In this document: positions 20,962 to 28,680 of the stretch, piece by piece
Layout: the number at the start of each line of letters is the position of its first letter
Position numbering within the stretch: the first letter of the stretch is position 1
Assembly (NCBI RefSeq): GCF_023161965.1
Contig: NZ_JALNTY010000002.1
Span: 336,552-400,551 of the forward strand
Direction: 5' to 3'
DNA from: Anaerosoma tenue
GTDB taxonomy: Bacteria > Actinomycetota > Coriobacteriia > Anaerosomatales > Anaerosomataceae
DNA: 64,000 nt
Translations under genes and position numbers: made by a program
The notes under the pieces: model-generated
Told to the model about the DNA's origin: nothing
Seen by the model: only the letters and a program-made list of their open reading frames with translations
The model's database searches: none

Positions 20962-21663
20962 ATGAGTCGCGCCAAGTGGATACTTCTTGCAGTGGGGGCC
21001 GTCGTCGTCGCGGCCGTCGCCATCGCCCTGTCGTCGGGGTCTCCGCAACCCGGCCTGGTGGGGAACCGCGATGTCGAGAAGCTGCGCGCTGAGGGTGCGC
21101 GCATCGTCGATGTGCGCACAGCGGCGGAGTTCACCGGCGCCCACATAGAGGGTGCCGAGAACGTTCCGCTGAGCGACATCGCGGCAGTGGCTTCGAGTTG
21201 GGACCGGAGCATCCCGGTGGTGTTGTACTGTGCCGTGGGTGACCGGAGCGACACCGCAGCGGAGATCCTCGCTTCGATGGGCTTCGAGCGCGTCTACGAC
21301 CTGGGCGGAGGCATAGTCCAGTGGGATGGCGCGCTGGCCGGGGGCGCCGGCGCCACGGTGGCGTCCGCCGACGTGGAGACGAACGGCATGCCCGTGATGT
21401 ACGAGTTCTACACTGATTGGTGACCCAGCTGCACCGCTATGGAGCCTGTGGTCGACAGGCTGCGCACCGAGTACGAGGGAGTCGTCGAGTTCCGCCTCGT
21501 GAACGCCGAGACCGATGCCGAGAGCCAGGCGCTCGCGACGCGGTTCGGGCTGCAGTACGTGCCGTCGTTCGTGTTCCTCGACAGCGATGGCACCCAGCGC
21601 GATCTGGTGGTGGGCGAGGTGAGCGAAGAGGATCTGCGGGCGGTCCTGGACTCGCTGCAGTGA
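20962..21663 (+). CDS. Membrane-anchored rhodanese-thioredoxin selenoprotein (in-frame TGA = Sec)
   Basis: Read through the TGA at 21421-21423 this is one 233-residue protein. Residues 5-24 form an N-terminal membrane anchor. Residues 35-125 are a rhodanese domain with active-site Cys90 in YCAVGDRS. Residues 145-233 are a thioredoxin fold whose active site reads DW-U154-PSC157, with cis-proline at VP201SF. If TGA stopped translation, the first product would end at the tryptophan before the active site and the second half (same frame, 21424-21663) would lack it. A hairpin 19 nt past the TGA resembles a bacterial SECIS. The ATG at 20962 has GGAGG 4 bp upstream. Predicted role: persulfide handling on a periplasm-side membrane face, with the thioredoxin domain reducing the rhodanese persulfide. 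Trans-acting sel genes are outside the window. A simple Cys-to-TGA nonsense mutation is the main alternative. Confidence 0.85.
21443..21461 (+). promoter_or_regulatory. Candidate bacterial SECIS hairpin
   Basis: AGCCTGT (21443-21449), loop GGTCG (21450-21454) and ACAGGCT (21455-21461) form a perfect 7-bp stem. The loop starts 27 nt after the TGA, inside the 16-37 nt range usually accepted for bacterial SECIS elements. It presents G then GU in the apical loop, as in the fdhF element whose loop also contains GGUC. Confidence 0.65.
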
Positions 21664-21688
21664 GGCGGTGCTGCGAGTAGGGCCTCAC
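21660..21688 (+). terminator. Weak hairpin at the selenoprotein stop codon
   Basis: GTGAGGC (21660-21666) pairs with GCCTCAC (21682-21688) around a 15-nt loop, starting on the TGA stop. There is no T tract. It could slow or end the transcript but is not a standard intrinsic terminator. Confidence 0.3.
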
Positions 21689-22047
21689 CGAGGTGGGTAC
21701 AGACTTTGTGAAGGCGTATCGTATCCCCAGGGATCGAGGTGACGCCATCGACAGGAGCAGTGAAGCGGGTTTTCCACCGGGGTGGCCGATGAAGGGTCCC
21801 GCCGACCATGCGTGGGTGTGTAGCCATATCCACGAGATCGAATGGTTCGGTACGTGTGTTCTTCCTGTCCGGTCGACAACGCAAGTGCAGGACCGCGCGA
21901 TGGAAGCGGGATACCGGGCATAAGCCTTTGAAGCCTGTGAGGGTGCGGCCAACGGGCGGCAGCGTCCTTTGGACCAAGAGCTCTCAAGGATGGCCCTTTG
22001 GAGGGGCGTCTCGGGCGGTGCGACTGCCACCCCGGTGCGTGATATCT

Positions 22048-22079
22048 GCGGCGGACACGCGGGAACGCGCGTCCGCCGC
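22048..22079. repeat. Very stable GC hairpin capped by GGAA
   Basis: GCGGCGGAC (22048-22056) pairs with GTCCGCCGC (22071-22079). After one A/C mismatch a further CGCG/CGCG stem closes a GGAA (GNRA-type) tetraloop. No T tract follows. It could end a transcript from the gene-less stretch upstream, or be the 3' end of a structured RNA. The tRNA-Ala -10 lies 33 bases downstream. Confidence 0.5.
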
Positions 22080-22111
22080 TCGTGTCCCGTGTGGAGGGCG
22101 CGGTGAGGTGC

Positions 22112-22117
22112 TATACT
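22112..22117 (+). promoter_or_regulatory. -10 box for tRNA-Ala
   Basis: TATACT at 22112-22117, about 30 bases before the tRNA, is a near-consensus -10. No good -35 at 16-18 bp spacing was found. Confidence 0.4.
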
Positions 22118-22147
22118 CTGCCTCTGCCAGCCCCTGAGGGCACATCC

Positions 22148-22222
22148 GGGCGAGTGGCGCAACGGGAGCGCACCTGCTTTGCACGCAGGGGGTTGTCGGT
22201 TCGAATCCGATCTCGTCCACCA
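22148..22222 (+). tRNA. tRNA-Ala (UGC)
   Basis: Acceptor GGGCGAG (22148-22154) pairs with CTCGTCC (22212-22218, one G-U), then A and encoded CCA (22220-22222). The anticodon stem CCTGC/GCAGG closes loop TTTGCAC, giving TGC at 22180-22182. The T-loop is GGTTCGAATCC. Confidence 0.97.
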
Positions 22223-22233
22223 AGGCATATCGC

Positions 22234-22261
22234 GGCCGGTCGTCGATACAGACGGCCGGCC
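22234..22261 (+). terminator. 11-bp stem-loop after tRNA-Ala
   Basis: Arms 22234-22244 and 22251-22261 pair over 11 positions (one G-U) around the loop GATACA, 11 bases after the tRNA. AATCTC follows rather than a T run. Position and strength suggest a terminator. Confidence 0.55.
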
Positions 22262-22426
22262 AATCTCATCCCGGACCGGCGGTCGGCTCACCCGGACACG
22301 ACGTGTTACGTGACAGAGCGCCCCGGGTAGCGTATCCCTACTATGTGTGGCGCATACCGGCGCCCTGGTGTGCCGGTGGGCTCGCGGTACGTTGGCGGAT
22401 ATCCCGCGCATGCAGGGGAGGGGCAC

Positions 22427-23365
22427 ATGGGTACGGTCGTCGAGGTCCGGGGATTGGTCAAGCGCTTCGGCGCGCTCACCGCCGTGGACGACGTCTCGTT
22501 CGCGATCGAGGAGGGCGAGGTGTTCGGACTCCTCGGTCCCAACGGAGCGGGCAAGACGACGACGATATCGATGATCTCCTGCCTGATCGAGCCGACGGAT
22601 GGGCGCATCTCCGTGAGCGGTCACGATGCCGCCCGGGAGCCGATGGCGGTCAAGTCGTCACTCGGCGTGGTCCCGCAGGAGGTCGCACTGTACCCCACCC
22701 TCACCGCTGCGGAGAACCTGCAGTTCTGGGGCCGCATGTACGGCCTGCGGGGGGCCGAGCTCAAGCGTGCAGTGGACGCCGCACTGGAGCTCGCCGGTCT
22801 GGCGGACCGGGCGAAGGAGCGCGTGGAGAAGTACTCGGGAGGGATGAAGCGCCGGATCAACATCGCCGCAGGCATCCTGCACGGACCGAAGGTCCTGCTG
22901 ATGGATGAGCCCACCGTGGGCATCGATCCGCAGAGCCGCAACCATATCCTCGAGACGGTGAAGGACCTGAACGACTCGGGCATGACGGTCCTGTACACCA
23001 GCCACTACATGGAGGAGGTCGAGTACCTCTGCGACCGTATCGCGATCATGGACCACGGCAAGGTCATCGCATCGGGCACGCTCAACGAGTTGCGTGACGT
23101 GGTCGGGGGCATGGATATCGTGGCCGTGAAGGTGTCAGGGGCCGGGGAGGCCGTCCTTGAGAGGGTCGCCGCGATCGAGGGAGTGGAGGGCGTGAACGCC
23201 TCCGAAGGGGCGCTCGAGGTGCTCACCAGGAGCAGCGGTTCCATCATGGGGCGCCTGGTCACGACGCTCGAGTCCGACGGGGCGCACGTCACGTCGGTCT
23301 CGGTCACCGAACCCAACCTCGAGAGCGTGTTCCTGCACCTCACCGGCAAGAGCCTGCGAGACTGA
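22427..23365 (+). CDS. ABC-2 type transporter, ATP-binding subunit
   Basis: 312 residues from the ATG at 22427, which has AGGGGAGGGG just upstream; the frame is open from 22343 but that leader is not conserved. Motifs: Walker A GPNGAGKTT, Q-loop VVPQEVALYP, signature YSGGMKRRINIA, Walker B VLLMDEPTVGID, H-loop TSHYMEE. The C-terminal 90 residues form the small regulatory domain seen in DrrA/NatA-type ATPases, ending EPNLESVFLHLTGKSLRD. It drives the two permeases that follow; cargo is probably a lipid, antibiotic or ion but cannot be told. Confidence 0.93.
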   Translation: MGTVVEVRGLVKRFGALTAVDDVSFAIEEGEVFGLLGPNGAGKTTTISMISCLIEPTDGRISVSGHDAAREPMAVKSSLGVVPQEVALYPTLTAAENLQFWGRMYGLRGAELKRAVDAALELAGLADRAKERVEKYSGGMKRRINIAAGILHGPKVLLMDEPTVGIDPQSRNHILETVKDLNDSGMTVLYTSHYMEEVEYLCDRIAIMDHGKVIASGTLNELRDVVGGMDIVAVKVSGAGEAVLERVAAIEGVEGVNASEGALEVLTRSSGSIMGRLVTTLESDGAHVTSVSVTEPNLESVFLHLTGKSLRD

Positions 23366-23366
23366 T

Positions 23367-24530
23367 ATGGACCGGCTCCTCACCATCGCCGGCAAGGACA
23401 TGAAGCTCATCGTGCGCGACAGGGGAGCGCTCCTCGTGATGCTTGCGATGCCGTTCGCGCTCATCTTCATCCTCGGCTCTGCGCTAGGCGGCATCGGTCA
23501 GGGCGACTCGCTCGACGTGGACGTGGCAATCGTGAACAACGACACCGGCGGTACAGGCGAGCACTTCGTCGAGGGGCTCACGTCATCGCCGGAGGTGGAC
23601 GAGCTCTTCAACATCGCAGTGCGCGATGACGCGGACGAGGTGCGTGCCGACGTGGAGAGGGGCGACCTCACGGCTGCGCTCATCATCCCGGCGGACCTCT
23701 CCGAGAGGATAATGGCCGGAGAGCCGGTGGCCCTTGAGGTGTTGCAGGACCCGGGGTCGGAGATGGCGGCTGGCATCTGGGCCGGCGTCGTTCGCGCAGG
23801 CGTGGCGCAGGCTTCGGCGGAGATCATCGCTGCCCGGACGCTGCCGGCGATGCCCGGAGCGCCGCAAGGGCCTCCGCAAGGCGGCATCACGCTCGATGCG
23901 GTCACGGTGCGCGATGCCGAGGCCGATGTCGAAGAGGCCATCTCGATGATCTCGTACTACTCGGCGGGCATGACCGCCATGTTCCTGCTGTTCGGCAGCA
24001 TGTTCGGCGCCTTCTCCTTCGTGAAGGAGCGGCGGGAGCAGACGCTGGCCAGGATGCTGTCCGCTCCGGCGGGCAAGCCGGCGATCGTGGGGGGCAAGGC
24101 GGCAGGGGTGTTCCTGGTGGCGGTGGGTCAGTTCGTGATCCTCCTCCTCGGCACCAGTCTCGTGTTCGGCGTGGACTGGGGCGACAACCTCGCCGGTACG
24201 CTGCTCGTAGGTCTGGCCGAGGCCTTCGCGGCCGCCGGGCTTGCGATGATGCTCGCCGCCCTCGGGAAGACGGAGCGCGCGATCGGGGGCATCGGCCCTG
24301 CCGCGATCATGCTCTTCTCCGCCACCGGTGGCTCGATGATCCCTTCGGAACAGCTTCCATCGTGGTTGCTGCCGGTGCAGGTGGTCTCTCCCATCTACTG
24401 GAGCCTGAACGGCTTCATCGACCTGATGCAGGGCGCTTCGTTGTCAGAGGTGTTACCCGGGGTCGCGGGCGTGCTCGCTCTGGGTGTCGGATTCCTCGCG
24501 TTCGGCATATGGCGGCTGAGGTACGAATGA
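23367..24530 (+). CDS. ABC-2 type transporter, permease subunit 1
   Basis: 387 residues. One N-terminal helix (LLVMLAMPFALIFILGSALGG) is followed by an extracellular domain of about 150 residues, then five C-terminal helices: the YhgE/DrrB/ABC-2 layout. The cytoplasmic coupling loop FVKERREQTLARMLSAPAGK is diagnostic. It begins one base after the ATPase stop and overlaps the next gene by four bases (ATGA). Confidence 0.9.
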   Translation: MDRLLTIAGKDMKLIVRDRGALLVMLAMPFALIFILGSALGGIGQGDSLDVDVAIVNNDTGGTGEHFVEGLTSSPEVDELFNIAVRDDADEVRADVERGDLTAALIIPADLSERIMAGEPVALEVLQDPGSEMAAGIWAGVVRAGVAQASAEIIAARTLPAMPGAPQGPPQGGITLDAVTVRDAEADVEEAISMISYYSAGMTAMFLLFGSMFGAFSFVKERREQTLARMLSAPAGKPAIVGGKAAGVFLVAVGQFVILLLGTSLVFGVDWGDNLAGTLLVGLAEAFAAAGLAMMLAALGKTERAIGGIGPAAIMLFSATGGSMIPSEQLPSWLLPVQVVSPIYWSLNGFIDLMQGASLSEVLPGVAGVLALGVGFLAFGIWRLRYE

Positions 24531-25708
24531 TGCGCAAGATACTCGCCCTCGCGTGGTTGAACACGATACAGCTCCTGAGGAACCCCGCCGAGGTGGTCGG
24601 TGTGGTCGTGCTCCCGCTCGTCCTCACCATGCTGTTCGGCTCGGTGTTCGGGGCGGGGGCCGGCACTGCGGTGCGCGTGTTCTTCGTCGACGAGGACGCC
24701 AGCGTGTACTCGGCTCGCGTGGGTGCGCTCATGGACGCCGAGGAGTCGTTCGCGGTGGAGGAGATGACGCGATCCGAAGCAGAGGAGACGATCGCCTCAG
24801 GCGACGGGTCGGTCGCGGTGATCGTGCCCGATGGTTTCGGAGACGACCTCGCGGGCGGGGAGGCTGCGATCCACGTGCTGCGCCATCCGGCCTCCGAGAG
24901 CGCGTTCGCTGTGCAGTCCGTCGTCCAGGGCATCGCAACGCGGATGTCCGGGAGCGCGGCGATCGCAAGCATCGCCGCCGCCGCGTCGTCGGAGACCGGG
25001 TCGGGTTTCGATGACTGGTACCGCCGGGTCGATGCCGAGTGGGAGCCAGAGCCACCCGTCTATACCGAGGGGAAGATGGTCGTCGCCTCCGAGGTGCGCG
25101 GCGACTCGGTGCTTGCCGAGGGTTCGGCGCAGAGCTCCATCGGGTTCACGGTGTGGTTCATCCTGTTCATGACGTTCGGTAGCGCAGGCGGCATCCTCGA
25201 GGAGCGTGAGCAGGGAACGCTGCGACGGCTTCTGGTGGCGCCCGTCGGGCGCGCCACCGTGCTCACCGGCAAGGTGGCCGGGACGGTCCTCGCCGCCACG
25301 GTCCAGGCGCTGGTGCTCGTCACCGTGGGCGCCCTGGCGTTCGGCGTCCCCTGGGGGCGCGACCCCGCGGGTGTGGCGTTGCTGCTTGGATCGTACATCC
25401 TTGCAGGGACCGGCCTGGCGGTGATGGTCTCGGCGCTCGTACGTACGCGCGACCAGATGAGCGGGGCCAGCCCGCTCATCTCCACAGGACTGGCGATGCT
25501 CGGCGGCTGTCTGTGGCCGATCGAGGTCGTGTCACCCACGATGCAGACGATCGCGAAGCTCACCCCCACGGGATGGGCCGTGATGGGACTCACCGACGTG
25601 GTGGTGCGGAACCAGGGCCTCCAGGCGGCGGTGACGCCCTCGTTGGTCCTGTTGGCGTTCGCGGCGGTCACCCTGGGCATCGGGGCGAAGATGCTGCGGT
25701 TCGAATGA
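24527..25708 (+). CDS. ABC-2 type transporter, permease subunit 2
   Basis: 393 residues from the ATG at 24527, which overlaps the stop of the previous permease. Same layout as its neighbour: an N-terminal helix (VVVLPLVLTMLFGSVFGAG), an extracellular domain with ESFAVEEMTRSEAEETIASGDGSVAVIVPDGF, and five C-terminal helices after the loop ILEEREQGTLRRLLVAPVGR. It pairs with permease 1 as a heterodimer. The frame continues upstream to 24362 inside the neighbour, but that extension is a shadow. Confidence 0.9.
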   Translation: MMRKILALAWLNTIQLLRNPAEVVGVVVLPLVLTMLFGSVFGAGAGTAVRVFFVDEDASVYSARVGALMDAEESFAVEEMTRSEAEETIASGDGSVAVIVPDGFGDDLAGGEAAIHVLRHPASESAFAVQSVVQGIATRMSGSAAIASIAAAASSETGSGFDDWYRRVDAEWEPEPPVYTEGKMVVASEVRGDSVLAEGSAQSSIGFTVWFILFMTFGSAGGILEEREQGTLRRLLVAPVGRATVLTGKVAGTVLAATVQALVLVTVGALAFGVPWGRDPAGVALLLGSYILAGTGLAVMVSALVRTRDQMSGASPLISTGLAMLGGCLWPIEVVSPTMQTIAKLTPTGWAVMGLTDVVVRNQGLQAAVTPSLVLLAFAAVTLGIGAKMLRFE

Positions 25709-26592
25709 GACGCGCGCTCGATGCGAAGACGGCGGTCGCGATAGGGGTCACGATCCTGCTCTGGTCGTCGGCGTTCGCGGCGATCAAGGTTGGCCTCACC
25801 GACTACGGGCCGGGTGAGGTGGCGCTGCTGCGCTTCGGCACCGCATCGGCGGTGCTGGGGATCTACGCGATCGCCAAGCGGATGCGGCTGCCGGCGAAGC
25901 GTGACGTGGGCCGGATCGCGCTCGCCGGACTGCTGGGGATCACCACGTACCACGTCGCGTTGAACTTCGGTGAGCAGACGGTGAGCGCGGGCGCGGCAAG
26001 CCTCATCATCGCGTCGGGCCCGGTCTTCACGGCGGCTCTCGCCTCTGTATTCCTCGGCGAGCGTCTGAACACCTGGGGGTGGGCTGGCATCGGCGTCGCC
26101 TTCGCCGGGGTGGCCCTCATCGCGTTCGGGGAAGGCGGTGACGGGCTGAGGATCGAGGCCGGTGCGCTCCTCGTGCTGATATCCGCGCTCTCCACCGCAG
26201 CCTACTCGATCATCTCCAAACCGATGCTCCGCCGGTATCGGCCGCTCGAGTTCACCACGTACGTGATCTGGGCCGGAACCGTGCCGATGCTGCTCTGGGT
26301 GCCGGGCCTGGTGAGCCAGATGGCGCACGCATCGCCCGGCGCCACGGCGGCGGTCGTGTATCTTGGCGTCTTCCCGGCGGCGCTGGCGTATCTCACGTGG
26401 TCGTACGCGCTTGCGCGCATGCCCGCATCGGCGCTCGCCACGTTCCTCTATCTCTCTCCCGTCTCGGCGATCGTGATCGCGTTCCTGTGGATCGGCGAGG
26501 TGCCGGGGGTCCTTGCGTTGGTGGGTGGCGGCGTGGCCATCGCCGGAGTGGCCATCACGAACACCCGGGGCCGCCGCGTGCTATCGTCATGA
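25705..26592 (+). CDS. EamA/DMT-family permease
   Basis: 295 residues, ten hydrophobic helices in two EamA repeats. The first has [14 protein letters not shown], followed by [37 protein letters not shown]-like helices; the second has [23 protein letters not shown]. The ATG at 25705 overlaps the preceding permease stop (ATGA), so it is translated from the same mRNA as the ABC exporter. Family members move amino acids, nucleosides or other metabolites; the substrate is not readable. Confidence 0.9.
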   Translation: [295 protein letters not shown]

Positions 26593-26621
26593 ATCGATAG
26601 CGGTGTGAGGGAGGAGGCCTG

Positions 26622-28658
26622 ATGCACGAAGGCACGCGACACATCGACTCCGGCGAGTCGGCATCCAGCGGCCCCCATGTCACCCGGGGGGCGCTGCGGG
26701 CGCTGCTCCGATCGATGGCGCTGCCGGCGGTGATGCTCCTGAATGACGGTACCGTCGCGGTCCACAACACGGCCGCCGCCGCGTTCCTCACGCCGGGTCC
26801 GCAGGGCATCGACAGGATGTACCTTCACGACGGCACCGACCTGTGGACGGTCATCAGCGCCCGGGCCGACGAGGCCGCTCCGTTCTTCGATGTACGCACC
26901 AGGATGCGTGTCGCCGACGGACAGGTCGTCGATATCACCTTCGTGGTCGCTCCGCTCCGAGGGGCCCAGGGCGCGCTGGCGGGCGCCATGGTGCTCGCCC
27001 TCGATGCGTTAGGCACACGCGTGCGGGAGCTCGCGGTCGTCGATGTCGATTCTGCCGAGGGCGCACTCGAATCGCTCGTCGAGCGGCTCGGGCGACTCAC
27101 GTCTGCCGCACACACCTACGTGATCGAGCTCGAGCCCGGGTTCGGCGCCGAGGCCGAGGTTCTCGCATCGTGGAGCAGTTCGGGGACGCCTGTCCCGCTC
27201 GGCCCGTTCGATGCGCGGAACACGCCCTCGGAGTCGTTCACAGGGAGGCGGTTCCTATGCGTGCCCGAAGGACTCAGGGATGCGTATCCCGATGAGCCGT
27301 TCTTCGAGGAGAACGCCTGCGTGGCGTATGCAGGAACCGTGCTTCTCGATCCCGCCGGTGAACAGATCGGTATACTCGCCGGACTCTGGAGGCAGCCCCT
27401 GGATGACGTGGCCGGGGTCTCCGCGGCATTCGCGGTCACAGCGGTGGCGGCATCCAGGATGCTGGTCGCGCGTCTTGCACAGCGGGATCTCCGGGAGAGC
27501 GAGCAGCGCTACAGCGCCGTTTTCGAGGGCAGCGCCGTGCCGATCGTGCTCATCGACCCCGACACCACGCAGATCATCGACGCCAACCCGGCGGCGTGTG
27601 AGTTCTACGGATATGCGCGTGACGACCTCATGGCGATGAGCGTCCTTCAAACGGATGCGCTATCGGCGGAGATGGTGCGGACGGAGATCGAGCGTGCTGC
27701 CACCGGTCAGCGCGTCCACTTCGCGAGCAAGCACCTGCTCTCTGGCGGCAGGGTGCGCGACGTAGATGTGAACATAGGTCCGGTGCGGGTGGGCGGCCGA
27801 CCCATCCTCTACTCGATGATCCACGACATCACTGAGCGCAAGCGCATGGAGTCGGAACTTGAGCGCGCCAAGCGGAACCTCGAGATAGTCGTGGGCAGGC
27901 GTACCGAGGACCTCCTGAGGACCAACGCCGAGTTGCAGCAGGCCTCTGTTGCGCGCGACATGGTGTTCGCGAGCCTGGCACGGGAGATGCGCACATCCCT
28001 GCAGACCATCACGGGGTTCTCGGATCTGCTCCTCGGCGGCATGGCCGGCCCGCTCTCAGATGAGCAGCGCAGGCAGGTGGAGATGATAAGGGAGGCCGGC
28101 CGTCAGTTGTCGGGCTTCTCGGCAAGCCTTCTGGAGTCAAGGAGATCCACCGATGGAGACACGCGCTTCGAAGCGGAGCCGTTCGACCTGGTGGACCTGG
28201 TCGAGTCGGTCGTGTTCGGCCTGGCGTCGTTCGCCGAGGAGAAGGGCCTGACGCTGGATCTCGTGGCCGAGGACAGGCCGCTTGAGATCGAGACCGACCG
28301 TTTCATGGTGCAACAGGTGCTGTTGAACCTGCTTTCCAACGCCATCAGATACACCCGGGCGGGCGGTGTGACGGTCACCGTGCGGCGGGTCGGCGAGGAC
28401 CACTGCTCCGTGGCGGTGGCCGATACGGGTCCGGGACTGCCCCCGCAGCAGATCGAGACGGTGTTCCAGGGTCCGGAGGTCCATGAGCCCGCAGCAGGTA
28501 TCGGTCTCCCTGCGAGCGGCCGTATCGCCTCGGTTCTGAGAGGCGCCATAGACGTGCAAAGCGTCGTAGGGGAGGGCTCGGTCTTCACCCTCATGCTTCC
28601 GATCTCGGTCACGTCACCCGGCGAGGTCGCCGATCCCGAGGCGGATGCGAACGCCTGA
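26622..28658 (+). CDS. PAS/HATPase sensor protein lacking the phospho-acceptor His
   Basis: 678 residues, soluble. A PAS-like region covers about 30-125, a GAF-like stretch about 130-285, a clear PAS domain about 290-410 (YSAVFEGSAVPIVLIDPDTTQ, FYGYARDDLMAMSV), then a coiled coil and a HisKA-like dimerisation helix. The H-box, normally S-H-E-L-R-T-P, reads A-R454-E-M-R-T-S, so the phosphorylated His is an Arg. The HATPase_c domain keeps its N box (NLLSNAIRYT) and G1 box (DTGPGLP); the G2 region is shortened to GIGLPASG. It may bind ATP but should not autophosphorylate in the usual way. No response regulator is adjacent. It follows the EamA gene by 29 bp. Confidence 0.88.
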   Translation: MHEGTRHIDSGESASSGPHVTRGALRALLRSMALPAVMLLNDGTVAVHNTAAAAFLTPGPQGIDRMYLHDGTDLWTVISARADEAAPFFDVRTRMRVADGQVVDITFVVAPLRGAQGALAGAMVLALDALGTRVRELAVVDVDSAEGALESLVERLGRLTSAAHTYVIELEPGFGAEAEVLASWSSSGTPVPLGPFDARNTPSESFTGRRFLCVPEGLRDAYPDEPFFEENACVAYAGTVLLDPAGEQIGILAGLWRQPLDDVAGVSAAFAVTAVAASRMLVARLAQRDLRESEQRYSAVFEGSAVPIVLIDPDTTQIIDANPAACEFYGYARDDLMAMSVLQTDALSAEMVRTEIERAATGQRVHFASKHLLSGGRVRDVDVNIGPVRVGGRPILYSMIHDITERKRMESELERAKRNLEIVVGRRTEDLLRTNAELQQASVARDMVFASLAREMRTSLQTITGFSDLLLGGMAGPLSDEQRRQVEMIREAGRQLSGFSASLLESRRSTDGDTRFEAEPFDLVDLVESVVFGLASFAEEKGLTLDLVAEDRPLEIETDRFMVQQVLLNLLSNAIRYTRAGGVTVTVRRVGEDHCSVAVADTGPGLPPQQIETVFQGPEVHEPAAGIGLPASGRIASVLRGAIDVQSVVGEGSVFTLMLPISVTSPGEVADPEADANA

Positions 28659-28680
28659 TCGGGCACGGGGTCGCGGTGTG

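Larger units (their letters stand above)
21664..22147. other. 484-bp stretch without a recognisable gene
   Basis: Between the selenoprotein gene and tRNA-Ala I find no protein family, no complete tRNA and no conserved RNA core that I recognise. A 76-codon frame (21693-21923) lacks a clear ribosome site and has atypical composition (His, Cys, Trp scattered). The distinctive element is the strong hairpin at 22048-22079. It could hold an unknown small RNA or the remains of an older insertion next to the tRNA gene. Confidence 0.5.

Noticed and set aside
21439-21663. A separate small thioredoxin-like gene starting at ATG 21439
   Set aside because: It would lack the active-site tryptophan and first redox residue, has no Shine-Dalgarno and lies in frame with the rhodanese gene. 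The Sec readthrough model explains both halves.
21693-21923. 76-codon frame downstream of the selenoprotein gene
   Set aside because: Atypical composition, no ribosome site, no family resemblance.
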